DNA from: Dechloromonas sp. CZR5
GTDB taxonomy: Bacteria > Pseudomonadota > Gammaproteobacteria > Burkholderiales > Rhodocyclaceae
Direction: 5' to 3'
NCBI RefSeq assembly: GCF_008711155.1
Contig: NZ_VUYQ01000006.1
Coordinates: 1 to 64,000 of the forward strand
Length of the DNA: 64,000 bases
This document shows, in pieces, positions 9,098-18,940 of this stretch (its first letter is position 1; each line of letters starts with the position of its first letter). The notes beneath the pieces are model-generated. The model saw only the letters and a list, made by a program, of their open reading frames with translations, was not told the DNA's origin and made no database searches. The translations under genes and the position numbers were made by a program.

Positions 9098-9390
9098 GAT
9101 CTGACCTCATTGCGGCTTGCGCCGGCAAAGGACGTGACCTGCTCTGTCTCGGTCGCGCTAGGTCAGAATGGCGCGGAACGATAGGGAACGAAAAACTCGA
9201 CATCATGCCGCCAGCGCCCCGGCAGCGCAGCATGGAAAAGAAAATGTGCTCGGACTGACTGTTGCCTACTGACAGACCGGAATATTCAGCCTGAATCGGA
9301 TAATCCGTTCCAGAATCATTGTGGCCGACCCACATTATTGCGGACCGTCAAATACAAGGCAGGTATCGACTGCAACGCCAATCGCCAAGG
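8831..9390. repeat. Left copy of a diverged direct repeat (AlpA gene plus upstream region)
   Basis: The AlpA coding region and about 290 bp upstream align by eye with 44496-45035 in the same orientation. Shared landmarks are GGTCAGAATGGC followed by CGATAGGGAA, CATGCCGCC, and GGCAGGTAnCGACTGCAACGC at the far end. The two copies are clearly diverged, so this is an old duplication or two related modules rather than a recent one. Confidence 0.75.
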
Positions 9391-9611
9391 CGATGAAAAT
9401 CCCCGTATCACTCACAAATCGAACGGCCCTCGGAGATTCGTACAACGTAGAGATTCTGGGTAAGCTATGCAACGCGCGCATGGGAAAAACTTTCGAAATC
9501 GACACCCCCAGCCTCCGGTTGAATGTTGTAATTGATTAGGCTGCATCAAGTCAGCCGGACCAATGCCGTTGCCCCTTTAAATATCCCCGCCTTAGAACCA
9601 AAGCTTCCCCA
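9098..9611. other. Intergenic boundary between ICE backbone and catabolic insert
   Basis: The first 290 bp belong to the duplicated AlpA upstream region and should contain the AlpA promoter. From about 9390 to 9611 the DNA becomes more AT-rich and matches nothing I recognise. A 72-codon plus-strand frame (9321-9539) has no ribosome-binding site of note and no family signal. This is the left junction of the catabolic segment; no obvious target-site duplication could be found by eye. Confidence 0.5.
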
Positions 9612-9899
9612 TCATTTGCAGACTTCGTGTTCCAACTCATTGGCCAAGCGTTTCATTTGCTGTATCAAGCCATACAGCCGCTTTGCCAGGGCCACTGAGG
9701 CTTCTGCGCCTTGCCCACGGCACACTCGTTCGAGATCTATCTCGCCCTGCAGCTCACACCCATCCACCGCATTGGAAAAACTCCCAATCGATTGATCAAT
9801 CAGTTTCGCTCTCAGCCGTGCGAATTCTGCTGGCGACTCCTGTGCAAGTTTTGCCATCAGATCAAAATCAAACGACTGTCGGTTTTGTGAGTTCTGCAT
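9612..9899 (-). CDS. Small DUF3135-like protein
   Basis: This 95-residue soluble protein starts at ATG 9899. It has the DUF3135 pattern near its N-terminus: FDFDLMAKLAQESPAEFARL followed by RAKLIDQ, and a helical C-terminal half ending in two cysteines' worth of polar sequence. The family has no assigned role. It overlaps the end of the upstream hypothetical gene by 32 bp and is the last gene of the group running from the acyl-CoA dehydrogenase at 13851 downwards, so it may be co-transcribed with ETF-QO. Confidence 0.6.
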   Translation of the reverse strand: MQNSQNRQSFDFDLMAKLAQESPAEFARLRAKLIDQSIGSFSNAVDGCELQGEIDLERVCRGQGAEASVALAKRLYGLIQQMKRLANELEHEVCK

Positions 9900-10341
9900 A
9901 TGCGGTAATCCATACTGTGTCGTTCGGCCGAACAACAGGCCTTACCTCGAATGTCGCCGGATCGGCCAAATTGTCCTGGGCGCTCGTCTCAAGCGCAGTT
10001 TTTGCGCCCACACCATTAACCGCCACACGTAACCTCGCCGCTTCGCGAAGGTGCCAAAATACCTTTGACAAAATATGGAGCCATTCCGGCGCATCGAGAT
10101 CGTTACGCATGCTAATCGCCTTAAGTTCGGCCAGTAGAAGCAGGATGATCGAAAAAGCACACGCCGTAGAGAAATCGTCGTAGCCCTTGAAGTACAGCAT
10201 CGAGATCAGACCGAGCAGTGTCGTGGCGTACATGCAGTCGCCTGGGAACTCCAATGATTTTTGAAACGTGGTGCCGTTCTCCTTGTTGTTCTCGGGCGTT
10301 TTTTCCGGGTAACCGTCAGGCAAATGGCCAACCGCTGTCAT
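9868..10341 (-). CDS. Hypothetical protein with two putative membrane segments
   Basis: A 157-residue reading frame from ATG 10341, preceded by GGGATCAGAGC, ends inside the DUF3135-like gene. A hydrophobic hairpin spans roughly residues 36-75 (TTLLGLISMLYF and FSIILLLLAEL), and the rest is polar. I do not recognise it. The 13-bp gap to ETF-QO and the same orientation suggest one transcript. Its composition is more AT-rich than ETF-QO. Confidence 0.5.
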   Translation of the reverse strand: MTAVGHLPDGYPEKTPENNKENGTTFQKSLEFPGDCMYATTLLGLISMLYFKGYDDFSTACAFSIILLLLAELKAISMRNDLDAPEWLHILSKVFWHLREAARLRVAVNGVGAKTALETSAQDNLADPATFEVRPVVRPNDTVWITAYAELTKPTVV

Positions 10342-10354
10342 GCTCTGATCCCGA

Positions 10355-11992
10355 TCACATGTTTGGATAGTTTGGCCCGCCACCACCTTCTGGCACCGTC
10401 CAGTTGATGTTCTGGGTCGGGTCCTTGATGTCGCAGGTCTTGCAGTGCAGGCAGTTCTGCCCGTTGATCTGCAAGCGCGGCTTGCCCTCGTCCTCGCCGA
10501 GGATTTCGTACACACCGGCCGGGCAGTAACGCGTTTCCGGCGAACCGAATTTCACGTAGTTGACCGAGATCGCCACCGACTCATCCTTCAGGCGCAGGTG
10601 CGTCTGCTGGTTTTCCTCGTGGTTGGTCGCCGACAGGAAAACCGACGACAGGCGGTCGAAACTGATCTTGCCGTCCGGCTTCGGATACGTGATCTTCGGA
10701 TAGACGTTCTTGTCGCCCAGTTGGCTGTGATCGTCGTAGTGACGCATGGTCCACGGTGCCTTGCCGCCGAACAGGTAGGTATCGATTGCGCCGTAGGCCA
10801 GCCCGCCCCACAGGCCCCACTTGAAGGCCGGGCGGATATTGCGGACCTTGTACAACTCGGCCCACAGCCAGCTCTGCTTGATCTGCTCGCCGTATTCGGT
10901 GACCTCGGCGCCGGCACCTTCCTTGAACAGATGCTCGAACACGGCCCTGGCGGCGACGATGCCGGACTCCATGGCCATGTGCGTGCCCTTGATCTTCGGC
11001 ACGTTGAGGAAACCGGCGGTGTCGCCGACCAGCAGGCCGCCCGGGAAATACAGCTTGGGCACCGACTGGTAGCCGCCTTCGGACAACGCGCGGGCGCCGT
11101 AGGAAATGCGCCGGCCGCCTTCGAAGAAGCCGCGAATGGCCGGATGCGTCTTGTAGCGCTGGAATTCCTCGTAGGGCGACAGCCACGGGTTCTTATAGTC
11201 GAGACCGACGACGTAACCCACCGCCACCAGGTTGTTCTCCAGGTGGTAGAGGAAGGAACCACCGTAGGTCGCCGAATCCACCGGCCAGCCCACGGTATGC
11301 ACGATCAGGCCGGGCTGGTGCTTGGCCGGGTCGATTTCCCACAGTTCCTTGATACCGATGCCGTAGGTCTGGGGATCGACACCGTCGCGCAGGTTGAACT
11401 TGCCCCACAGTTCCTTGGTCAGCGAACCGCGGCAGCCTTCGGCGAAGATGGTCTGGCGGGCATGCAGTTCCATGCCCGGCTGGAAGTTGTGGCCGGGCTG
11501 GCCATCCTTGCCGATGCCCAGATCGCCGGTAGCGACACCCTTGACCGAACCGTCCTCGTGATAGAGCACCTCGGCGGCGGCGAAGCCCGGATAGATCTCG
11601 ACGCCCAGCGCCTCGGCCTGCTCGCCGAGCCAGCGGCACAGGTTGCCCAAGCTGATGATGTAGTTGCCGTGGTTGGACATCTGCGGCGGCGTCGGCAGCT
11701 TGAACGAACCGCTTTCGGTGAGGAATAGGAAGCGGTCCTCGCCGGCCGGTGAGTTCAGGGGCGCACCGCGCTCCTGCCAGTCCGGGAACAGTTCATTCAG
11801 GGCATGCGGTTCGAGCACGGCGCCGGAGAGAATGTGGGCGCCGATTTCCGAGCCTTTTTCCAGCAGGCAGACGGAGACTTCCTTGCCGTTCTGCTCGGCC
11901 AGTTGCTTGATGCGGATCGCTGCGGACAGCCCCGAAGGGCCGCCGCCGACGATCACGACATCGTATTCCATCGCATCGCGATCAGTACGCAT
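10355..11992 (-). CDS. etfD: Electron transfer flavoprotein:ubiquinone oxidoreductase
   Basis: ETF-QO takes electrons from reduced ETF and passes them to membrane ubiquinone. The protein is 545 residues from the preferred ATG at 11992 (GGAGAACTGCC upstream). It has an N-terminal FAD-binding [14 protein letters not shown] motif, a central [13 protein letters not shown]-type region, and a C-terminal 4Fe-4S cluster site (CPAGVYEI, then [13 protein letters not shown]) ending in [10 protein letters not shown], all typical of the family at normal length. It follows an acyl-CoA dehydrogenase gene by about 65 bp. With etfBA at 30.9-32.6 kb the insert encodes the complete route from acyl-CoA dehydrogenases to quinone. 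Confidence 0.95.
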   Translation of the reverse strand: MRTDRDAMEYDVVIVGGGPSGLSAAIRIKQLAEQNGKEVSVCLLEKGSEIGAHILSGAVLEPHALNELFPDWQERGAPLNSPAGEDRFLFLTESGSFKLPTPPQMSNHGNYIISLGNLCRWLGEQAEALGVEIYPGFAAAEVLYHEDGSVKGVATGDLGIGKDGQPGHNFQPGMELHARQTIFAEGCRGSLTKELWGKFNLRDGVDPQTYGIGIKELWEIDPAKHQPGLIVHTVGWPVDSATYGGSFLYHLENNLVAVGYVVGLDYKNPWLSPYEEFQRYKTHPAIRGFFEGGRRISYGARALSEGGYQSVPKLYFPGGLLVGDTAGFLNVPKIKGTHMAMESGIVAARAVFEHLFKEGAGAEVTEYGEQIKQSWLWAELYKVRNIRPAFKWGLWGGLAYGAIDTYLFGGKAPWTMRHYDDHSQLGDKNVYPKITYPKPDGKISFDRLSSVFLSATNHEENQQTHLRLKDESVAISVNYVKFGSPETRYCPAGVYEILGEDEGKPRLQINGQNCLHCKTCDIKDPTQNINWTVPEGGGGPNYPNM

Positions 11993-12057
11993 GGCAGTTC
12001 TCCAATAATGGATTTGGAACTCCAACAATAAAAAGACTCAGCAAAAATCGGGTTCAA

Positions 12058-13851
12058 CTAGAACAATTCAGCGCCTATATTCTGAATCGCGGCATCGCCT
12101 GCCATCACGGTTTCGGCAAAGGCGCCGGCCTGCGGCAGCAGTTGGTCGGCATAGAAGCGGGCCGTGGCGATCTTGGCGCGGTAGAAAGCCTGGTCGCCCT
12201 CGCCCGTGTCGAGATAGCCAGCCGCAGCCAGTGCGGCCTTGCCCATGAACCAGCCGCCGCAGACGGTCACCGCCAGATGCAGGTAAGGAACGGCGGCGGT
12301 CAGCACGCCGCTCAGACCGGTCTTGGCGTTGGCGGCCAGCCATTCGGTGGCGTCGGTCCAGGCCTTGAGGGCAACGCCAAGACGCTGGCCGATGGCCTGC
12401 AGTTCCGGCTTGCCGGAGGCGCCCAGTGCCTTGGCCGTGGCGTGAACCTCGCCAAAGATGACCTTAGCCGTTGCCCCCTGGTCGCGCATCAATTTGCGGA
12501 ACAACAGGTCATTGGCCTGGATGCCTGTGGTGCCTTCGTAAATGGTGGTGATGCGCGAATCGCGCCAGTGCTGCGCTGCGCCGGTTTCCTCGATGAAGCC
12601 CATGCCGCCGTAGATCTGGACGCCCAGCGAGGTCACTTCGATACCCATTTCGGTACCGCCGCCCTTGACGATGGGAATCATGAATTCGGCAAGCCAGAGC
12701 TGACGCTTGCCTTCCTCGGTATACCCGGCTGCGTGGGCGCGGTCGAGCAGGCCGGAGGTGTAGTAGGCCATGGCGCGACAGGCTTCGACGCGCGACTTCA
12801 TGAGCATAAGCATGCGGCGGATGTCCGGATGGTGGTCCAGAGTGACCAGGGCTTCGCCAGTGACAGAATCGCGGCCCTGCTTGCGTTCGCGTGCATAGCC
12901 GAGCGCCTGCTGGTAGGCGCGCTCGCCGAGGGCGATGCCTTGCAGGCCGACGCCGAGACGGGCTTCGTTCATCATGATGAACATGTATTCGAGGCCGCGA
13001 TTGGCTTGGCCGAGCAGGTAGCCGACCGCGCCGCCATTGTCGCCGTAGGCCATGACGCAGGTCGGGCTGGCGTGGATGCCAAGCTTGTGTTCGATCGAAA
13101 CGCAGTAGGCATCGTTGCGCGCACCAAGCGAACCATCGGCATTGACCAGGAACTTCGGTACCAGGAACATCGAAATGCCCTTCACCCCGGCCGGTGCATC
13201 CGGCAGGCGGGCGAGCACGAGATGGACGATGTTGTCCGTCATGTCGTGGTCGCCGTAGGTGATGAAGATCTTCTGGCCGAAGACCTTGTAGCTGCCGTCG
13301 GCCTGCGGCTCGGCGCGCGAGCGGATGAGCGCCAGATCGGAGCCGGCCTGCGGCTCGGTCAGGTTCATCGTGCCGGTCCATTCGCCGGAGATCATCTTCT
13401 CCAGGTAGATGGCCTTCAGTTCGTCGCTGGCGCAGGTCAGCAGTGCCTCGACGGCGCCGGTGGTAAGCAAGGGGCCGAGCGAGAAGGCCATGTTGGCCGA
13501 GCAGAGCATTTCCTTGACGGCGACACCCAAGGTATCGGGCAGGCCCTGTCCGCCGAACTCCGTCGGCGAGGTAATGCCGTTCCAGCCCGCTTCGCGGAAC
13601 TGGCGATAAGCGTCCTTCCAGCCGTTGGGTGTCGTCACGCCATTGGCCGTCAACTTGCAGCCTTCCTTGTCGCCGACGCGATTGAGCGGCGACAGGACTT
13701 CGCCGGCAAATTTGGCGGCTTCGTCGAGAATGGCATCGGCGAGATCGGGTGTTGCCTCCTCGTAGCCGGCAATCTGACTCAGTTCCTTGAAGCCGGCCAG
13801 TTCGTCCATGACGAAACGCATGTCTTTTACCGGGGCGCGGTAATCACTCAT
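12058..13851 (-). CDS. Acyl-CoA dehydrogenase, large form with extended C-terminus
   Basis: A 597-residue flavoprotein from ATG 13851 (GGAGACAGCAGCA site). The opening YRAPVKDMRFVMDEL and the acyl-CoA dehydrogenase C-terminal extension place it with the long acyl-CoA dehydrogenases related to DmdC and some FadE proteins. Visible family motifs are NLTEPQAGSDL (FAD/substrate loop), ITYGDHDM, and TTIYEGTTGIQ with the presumed catalytic Glu. It introduces the alpha,beta double bond into an acyl-CoA and reduces ETF. The adjacent ETF-QO gene fits that role. Exact chain-length or substrate cannot be read from sequence. Confidence 0.92.
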   Translation of the reverse strand: MSDYRAPVKDMRFVMDELAGFKELSQIAGYEEATPDLADAILDEAAKFAGEVLSPLNRVGDKEGCKLTANGVTTPNGWKDAYRQFREAGWNGITSPTEFGGQGLPDTLGVAVKEMLCSANMAFSLGPLLTTGAVEALLTCASDELKAIYLEKMISGEWTGTMNLTEPQAGSDLALIRSRAEPQADGSYKVFGQKIFITYGDHDMTDNIVHLVLARLPDAPAGVKGISMFLVPKFLVNADGSLGARNDAYCVSIEHKLGIHASPTCVMAYGDNGGAVGYLLGQANRGLEYMFIMMNEARLGVGLQGIALGERAYQQALGYARERKQGRDSVTGEALVTLDHHPDIRRMLMLMKSRVEACRAMAYYTSGLLDRAHAAGYTEEGKRQLWLAEFMIPIVKGGGTEMGIEVTSLGVQIYGGMGFIEETGAAQHWRDSRITTIYEGTTGIQANDLLFRKLMRDQGATAKVIFGEVHATAKALGASGKPELQAIGQRLGVALKAWTDATEWLAANAKTGLSGVLTAAVPYLHLAVTVCGGWFMGKAALAAAGYLDTGEGDQAFYRAKIATARFYADQLLPQAGAFAETVMAGDAAIQNIGAELF

Positions 13852-13900
13852 TGCTGCTGTCTCCAAACATTTCAGAAATACAAATCGTCGCAAATTGCAT

Positions 13901-15214
13901 TCAGCGAGCAGGCGTCAATTTTTCAACATATTCGGTAGCGTCCCTTGTACGCCCCGCTAATTTGCCTACTGCATCGGCAACAACAGCAAACCCCCTCCCG
14001 GCCTCTCCTGCGCGAGCAGCTTCAATTGCGGCATTGAGTGCAAGAAGATTTGTTTGATTTGCTATGTCTTTTATAGTTAGCATGATTTCACTAATTTTCT
14101 CCATCTGTACTTCTAACTGCTCACGATGACGAGACTCGGAATGCTGAAATTCGATTTGCAGCTTTTTTGCGTGTACATCAGTCATTGTTCCAACAAACCT
14201 TATAGGCACTCCACTTTTATCACGCTGAGAATACCCTCTCGCATGGAACCATCGATATTCACCGGAACAATGCCTTAGTCGATATTCAATATCGTAAAGA
14301 TGTTGATCTGAACGGTCTGAAAGATGTGCCATAAAACATTCAAACACTCTTTGCTTATCATCTGGATGAACACGACTTGCCCAGCTTTCCAAAACATTAG
14401 GAAAATCGTCTTCCGTTTCAAACCCCAAAAGCTGCCTTATTTGTGGTGACCACCAATATTTACTATCAGAACTAAGAGGATCCCCTTTAGATAAGGCGAT
14501 ATCCCAGATTCCATCACTGAGCATTTCTTGAACCAATTGGAACCTGATATACGCAGTTTGGAGCAAAGCATCTCTGGACATCTCATCTGAAATGTCTCTT
14601 ACAGAACCAGCAAATTCGAATGTCGAAGCAGCTCCAGTTTGATTACCAACACCCTTCATACGAAAAAATCGACAGTCGCCATCTTTTGTTATCAATCTAA
14701 ATGTAATAGAAAACGGCAATACGCTATAACGGTCATTTAGACAGGCGTTCAAGGCCAGCAAAGTGGGGGTCACATCATCAGAATGAAGGCAGTTAATTAA
14801 GCTCTGTAGTACATCAGGAAAATCGTCTTTCCCACTGAACCCAAGTAAAACCCTGAGTCGATCCGTCCATAAAACTTCCTGCGACTTCTGCAAAGGATAG
14901 ATAACAGATCGAATCTCCCAGAAACACTCATCGCTAACTTTCTGAGCTATATCTAATCGGCATTTATATTTTTCAATACGTGCATTACCGCAAGCTATCT
15001 CTTGATATAGTTTTCGAGACGTATCGTCATGTTCGCGAACTGCATCATTGAGCCGCTGAAACTCCCCAAGTAACTGATCTCTCGCCACCAGAAAATCGGA
15101 CAGCTCTGGTTGAAGACCTAAAACACCTAGCTCAAATCCGCTATGCTGATTTGCACTTAGCGCGCGGGAAAGTTCGTGAATAATTTTTGACAGTCGTCTC
15201 TTACTTAGCCACAT
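13901..15214 (-). CDS. BdlA-like soluble PAS chemoreceptor with shortened signalling domain
   Basis: About 437 residues from ATG 15214 (TTG at 15232 is possible; neither has a good ribosome-binding site). After an N-terminal coiled region come two PAS/PAC units ([15 protein letters not shown] and [15 protein letters not shown] begin matching segments). Then the methyl-accepting signalling tip appears ([20 protein letters not shown]) and the protein ends about 30 residues later, instead of the full hairpin. There is no transmembrane segment. P. aeruginosa BdlA, a biofilm-dispersal sensor, has the same two-PAS plus short MCP layout. The gene is much more AT-rich than the flanking beta-oxidation genes, suggesting separate acquisition. 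It may sense redox or substrate state. Confidence 0.75.
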   Translation of the reverse strand: MWLSKRRLSKIIHELSRALSANQHSGFELGVLGLQPELSDFLVARDQLLGEFQRLNDAVREHDDTSRKLYQEIACGNARIEKYKCRLDIAQKVSDECFWEIRSVIYPLQKSQEVLWTDRLRVLLGFSGKDDFPDVLQSLINCLHSDDVTPTLLALNACLNDRYSVLPFSITFRLITKDGDCRFFRMKGVGNQTGAASTFEFAGSVRDISDEMSRDALLQTAYIRFQLVQEMLSDGIWDIALSKGDPLSSDSKYWWSPQIRQLLGFETEDDFPNVLESWASRVHPDDKQRVFECFMAHLSDRSDQHLYDIEYRLRHCSGEYRWFHARGYSQRDKSGVPIRFVGTMTDVHAKKLQIEFQHSESRHREQLEVQMEKISEIMLTIKDIANQTNLLALNAAIEAARAGEAGRGFAVVADAVGKLAGRTRDATEYVEKLTPAR

Positions 15215-15322
15215 AGAACCGAATATCCACAAATAACGTTCAAATTTGAACTAAATCTACAAAAGTATTCCGCTCTTGAGAAAAACAAGAGTGTTTTAGA
15301 GCCGTTTCGAATACACCTCTCA

Positions 15323-16522
15323 TCACAGCCGTTCGAAGATGCCAGCCGCACCCATGCCGGTGCCAATGCACATGCTGACCATGCCGTACTTGCCGCCAGT
15401 GCGCTGCAGGCCGTGCACCAGCGTGGCCGTGCGGATGGCGCCGGTGGCGCCGAGCGGATGGCCCAGCGCGATGGCGCCGCCGAGCGGGTTGATCTTGCTC
15501 GGGTCGAGCGGCACATCTTTCAGCACGGCCAATGCCTGTGCGGCGAAGGCTTCGTTCAGTTCGATCCAGTCGAGCTGATGCTCGGCAATGCCGGCCTGCT
15601 TCAGCGCCTTGGGAATCGCGGCGACGGGGCCGATGCCCATGATTTCGGGTGGCACTCCGGCAACGGCAAAGCTGCAGAAGCGGGCCAGCGGCACCAGGTT
15701 GAACTGCTTGAGGATCTTTTCCGAGACCAGCAGCACCGCCGCCGCACCGTCCGACATCTGCGAGGCGTTGCCCGCCGTCACCGACCCCTTGGCGTGGAAC
15801 ACCGGCTTCAGCTTGGCCAGGCTCTGCACCGTCACGTCGGCGCGCGCCCCTTCGTCATGCTCGGCCAGGCGCTGACGATGTTTGACCTCGCCGGTCTTCA
15901 GGTCGGGCAGATATTCGTCGATCAGATACGGCGTGATCTCGGCCTTGAAATGGCCAGCATCGATCGCTGCACAGGCCTTCTGGTGCGAGGCGTAGGCGAA
16001 GGCATCCTGTTCCTCGCGGCTGATGTGCCATTGCTCGGCCACCTTCTCGGCGGTCAGGCCCATGCCGAAGGCGATGGCACGCTGCTCGTCGTGGGCGAAC
16101 ACGGCCGGATTGACCACCACCTTGTTGCCCATCATGTTGGTCATCACCGTCATCGACTCGGTGCCGGCCGCGATCATCACATCGGCCTGGCCGAGGCGGA
16201 TCTGGTTGGCGGCATCGGCCACCGCCTGCGAACCGGACGAGCAGAAGCGGTTGATGGTGATGCCCGGCACGTTGTTGGGCAGTCCGGCCAGCAGCACGCC
16301 GATGCGGGCGACGTTCATGCCCTGCTCGGCTTCCGGCATGGCGCAACCGACGATGATGTCGCCGATCAGCGCCGGGTCCAGCCCCGGCGCCTGCGCCATC
16401 ACGCTCTTGAGAACGTGGGCCAGCAGGTCGTCCGGCCGCACGTTGCGATACATGCCCTTGCGCTTGGCGACCGGGGTGCGGGTCACGGCGACGATGTAGG
16501 CGTCCTGAATCTGATTGTTCAT
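15323..16522 (-). CDS. fadA: Acetyl-CoA acyltransferase (3-ketoacyl-CoA thiolase)
   Basis: A 399-residue thiolase, normal in length, with nucleophilic Cys94 in NRFCSSGSQA, the GGAIALGHPLGATGA histidine loop, and a C-terminal MCIGTGMGAAGIFE with the second catalytic Cys. It cleaves 3-ketoacyl-CoA with CoA to release acetyl-CoA. The ATG at 16522 follows GGCGGAGACAGACA. It lies 17 bp downstream of the fused hydroxyacyl-CoA dehydrogenase/hydratase gene, so together they are a fadBA-type pair, third in an operon led by the small membrane gene at 19342. Confidence 0.93.
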   Translation of the reverse strand: MNNQIQDAYIVAVTRTPVAKRKGMYRNVRPDDLLAHVLKSVMAQAPGLDPALIGDIIVGCAMPEAEQGMNVARIGVLLAGLPNNVPGITINRFCSSGSQAVADAANQIRLGQADVMIAAGTESMTVMTNMMGNKVVVNPAVFAHDEQRAIAFGMGLTAEKVAEQWHISREEQDAFAYASHQKACAAIDAGHFKAEITPYLIDEYLPDLKTGEVKHRQRLAEHDEGARADVTVQSLAKLKPVFHAKGSVTAGNASQMSDGAAAVLLVSEKILKQFNLVPLARFCSFAVAGVPPEIMGIGPVAAIPKALKQAGIAEHQLDWIELNEAFAAQALAVLKDVPLDPSKINPLGGAIALGHPLGATGAIRTATLVHGLQRTGGKYGMVSMCIGTGMGAAGIFERL

Positions 16523-16539
16523 TGTCTGTCTCCGCCGTC

Positions 16540-18939
16540 TCAGTTACGCAGGGGTTTGCCGGTGTCCAGCATGGCCTTGATGCGCGCCTGGGTTTCCGGG
16601 GTTTTGAGGAGTTCGAGGAATTGCCGACGTTCGATGGCCAGCAGCCAGGCTTCGTCGACCAGGCTGCCGTATTCAACCTCGCCGCCGCACAGGGCAACGG
16701 CCACGGCGCGGGAAACGCGGTAATCGTGGGCTGAAATCATGCCGCCTTCGCGCATGTTGACCAGCGTCATTTCCATGCTAGCAATGCCAGTCCGACCAGC
16801 AACCGGCACGCCACGCGCCGGAACGGGTGGCGCGTAGCCTGCATCAGCCAGTAGCCGCGCCTCCTTAAGTGCAACGAAAAGCAGTTCGCGGGCATTGAAC
16901 AGGATCGTGTCGCCCGCCTTACCGAAACCAAGATCGATCGCTTCATGGGCGCTCTTGCTGGTCTTGCCCATGGCCACGGTCATGAAGGTTGGCGACAGGT
17001 TGCCGAGCACTTCGCCCGACGTACCAGACTGCGCCGCCCAGCGGGCTGCACGCAGCGCCAGTTCCTTGCAGCCGCCACCGGCCGGGATCAGGCCAACGCC
17101 GACTTCGACCAGACCAAGATAGCTTTCCAATGCCAGCACACGTTTGGCCGCATGCATCGCGAATTCGCAACCACCGCCCAGGGCCATGCCCTGTACTGCC
17201 GCCACCACGGGGAGTTGCGCGTATTTGATCGCCATGGTCGCCCGCTGGAACTTGGCCACCGTCTGTTCGAGGCGCTCAAAATCGCTAGCCTCACAAGCCT
17301 CGCTGATCTGCTTGAGATTGGCGCCAACAGCAAAGGGCGCCTCGTGCCAGATGACCAGACCGTCGAGGCTGTCGGCGGCCTGCTTCAGCGCAGCCAGCAC
17401 GCCATCAAGCACTTCGTCGCCGATGGCGTGCATCTTGGACTTGAAGGAAACGATGCCGATGCCGGCGTCGACCGTCGGCAGCGTCCACAAGCGGACGCCG
17501 TCGTTCTCGTACAAGGTTTTGCCGCTGGTTTCCGGTTTCGCCAGGGTTTCGCCCAGCAGCAATTCCGGGAAGAGCTGGCGCCCGTAGACCGGCAAGGTCG
17601 AGCGCGGCACATTGGCCTGACGGCTGGCCGACCACGACCCAGCCGGGCCGTGCACGCCACTGCGCCCCTTGGTCATCACCCAGGCCGGTAGCGGAACGCT
17701 GCTCATGGCCTTGCCGGCGGCGATGTCGGCAGCAATCGCCTGTGCCGTTTCAGCCCAGCCGGCGGCCTGCCACAGCTCGAACGGCCCCTGTGCCCAGCCG
17801 AAACCCCAGCGCAGCGCGAAATCGACGTCGCGGGCGTTGTCGGCGACATTTTCGAGTTGCACGGCGCAGTAGTGGAACAGGTCGCGGAAGATGGCCCACA
17901 GGAATTGCGCCTGCGGATGGTGCGAGGTGCGCAAGGCGCCCAGGCGTGCCGCCGGGTCGCTCATCTTGAGCATGGCGTCGACTTCTGGCGCCAGACTGTC
18001 GTCGCTGTCACGGTACTCGCCGAGAGCCGGATCGAAGACCTGGATGGCCTTGCCCAGCTTGCGGAAGATGCCGCCCTTGGTCTTCTGGCCAAGCGCGCCT
18101 TGGGCGATCAGGCCGTCGAGCCAGGACGGGACGTTGAAGAAGCCGTGCCAGGGATCGCCCGGCAAGGTATCGCGCATGGTCTTGACGACATGGGCCAGGG
18201 TGTCGAGGCCGACGACGTCGCCGGTGCGGTAGGTAGCGCTCTTCGGGCGGCCGATGCGGGGGCCGGTCAGGCCGTCGACGGTATCCAGCCCGAGGCCGAA
18301 GGCGGTGGTGTGATGCATGACCGCCAGGATCGAGAAGACACCGATGCGGTTGGCGACGAAATTGGGCGTGTCGAGCGCCCGGACGACGCCCTTGCCGAGG
18401 CGCGATGTCAGCCAGGTTTCGAGACCATCAAGCGTGGCCGGATCGGTGCCGCGGGTAGCGATGATCTCGACCAGCGGCATGTAGCGTGGCGGGTTGAAGA
18501 AGTGGATGCCGCAGAAGTTCGGTCGCAGCGCCTCCGGCAAGCCTTCGGCCAACGCATTGATCGACAGGCCGGAGGTGTTGGAGGCGATGACTGCGGTCGA
18601 CGGCAAAAACGGGGCAATTTTGGAATACAGATCGTTCTTCCAGTCCATGCGTTCGGCGATGGCTTCGATGATCAGATCGCAGCCGGAGAGCAGTTCCAGA
18701 TGCTCCTCGTAATTGGCGGCGTCAATGTATTGCAGCTTGTCGCGCGTCACCAGCGGCGACGGTTGCAGGCGCTTCAGGCCATCGAGCGCCTTCTTGACGA
18801 TGCCGTTCTTGTCGCCCTCCTTCGCCGGCAGGTCGAACAGCACCACCGGCACGTTGGCGTTGGCGAGGTGGGCGGCGATCTGCGCACCCATGACCCCGGC
18901 GCCCAGCACCGCAGCTTTATTGATAATTAGACTAGGCAC
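16540..18939 (-). CDS. fadB: 3-hydroxyacyl-CoA dehydrogenase / enoyl-CoA hydratase fusion
   Basis: A 799-residue bifunctional beta-oxidation enzyme. The N-terminal NAD-binding motif VLGAGVMGAQIAAHLA (residues 11-26) begins the hydroxyacyl-CoA dehydrogenase part. The crotonase-type hydratase domain is C-terminal (ALGGGCEFAMHAAKR and GLIPAGGGCKE). This order is the reverse of E. coli FadB and matches FadN-like or archaeal-type fusions. Start is GTG 18939 with GAGG upstream, because the nearby ATG at 18941 is out of frame. The upstream membrane gene ends within 2 bp, so coupling is likely. Confidence 0.92.
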   Translation of the reverse strand: MPSLIINKAAVLGAGVMGAQIAAHLANANVPVVLFDLPAKEGDKNGIVKKALDGLKRLQPSPLVTRDKLQYIDAANYEEHLELLSGCDLIIEAIAERMDWKNDLYSKIAPFLPSTAVIASNTSGLSINALAEGLPEALRPNFCGIHFFNPPRYMPLVEIIATRGTDPATLDGLETWLTSRLGKGVVRALDTPNFVANRIGVFSILAVMHHTTAFGLGLDTVDGLTGPRIGRPKSATYRTGDVVGLDTLAHVVKTMRDTLPGDPWHGFFNVPSWLDGLIAQGALGQKTKGGIFRKLGKAIQVFDPALGEYRDSDDSLAPEVDAMLKMSDPAARLGALRTSHHPQAQFLWAIFRDLFHYCAVQLENVADNARDVDFALRWGFGWAQGPFELWQAAGWAETAQAIAADIAAGKAMSSVPLPAWVMTKGRSGVHGPAGSWSASRQANVPRSTLPVYGRQLFPELLLGETLAKPETSGKTLYENDGVRLWTLPTVDAGIGIVSFKSKMHAIGDEVLDGVLAALKQAADSLDGLVIWHEAPFAVGANLKQISEACEASDFERLEQTVAKFQRATMAIKYAQLPVVAAVQGMALGGGCEFAMHAAKRVLALESYLGLVEVGVGLIPAGGGCKELALRAARWAAQSGTSGEVLGNLSPTFMTVAMGKTSKSAHEAIDLGFGKAGDTILFNARELLFVALKEARLLADAGYAPPVPARGVPVAGRTGIASMEMTLVNMREGGMISAHDYRVSRAVAVALCGGEVEYGSLVDEAWLLAIERRQFLELLKTPETQARIKAMLDTGKPLRN

Positions 18940-18940
18940 A

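Noticed and set aside
8580-9335. 251-codon minus-strand frame covering the AlpA region
   Set aside because: The AlpA family match and a good Shine-Dalgarno lie in a different frame.
9321-9539. 72-codon plus-strand frame
   Set aside because: No ribosome-binding site and it overlaps the duplicated AlpA upstream region; possible but unsupported.
10445-11728. 427-codon plus-strand frame
   Set aside because: Shadow of ETF-QO; biased composition rich in His, Arg and Asp and no recognisable domain.
12142-13938. 598-codon open frame on the plus strand
   Set aside because: It is antisense to a clear acyl-CoA dehydrogenase gene, has no start signal of note and no family motif; long antisense frames are common in GC-rich DNA.
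15270-15288. Hairpin CTCTTG/CAAGAG after the thiolase gene
   Set aside because: Only six base pairs with a seven-base loop and no proper T run on the minus strand; too weak to call a terminator.
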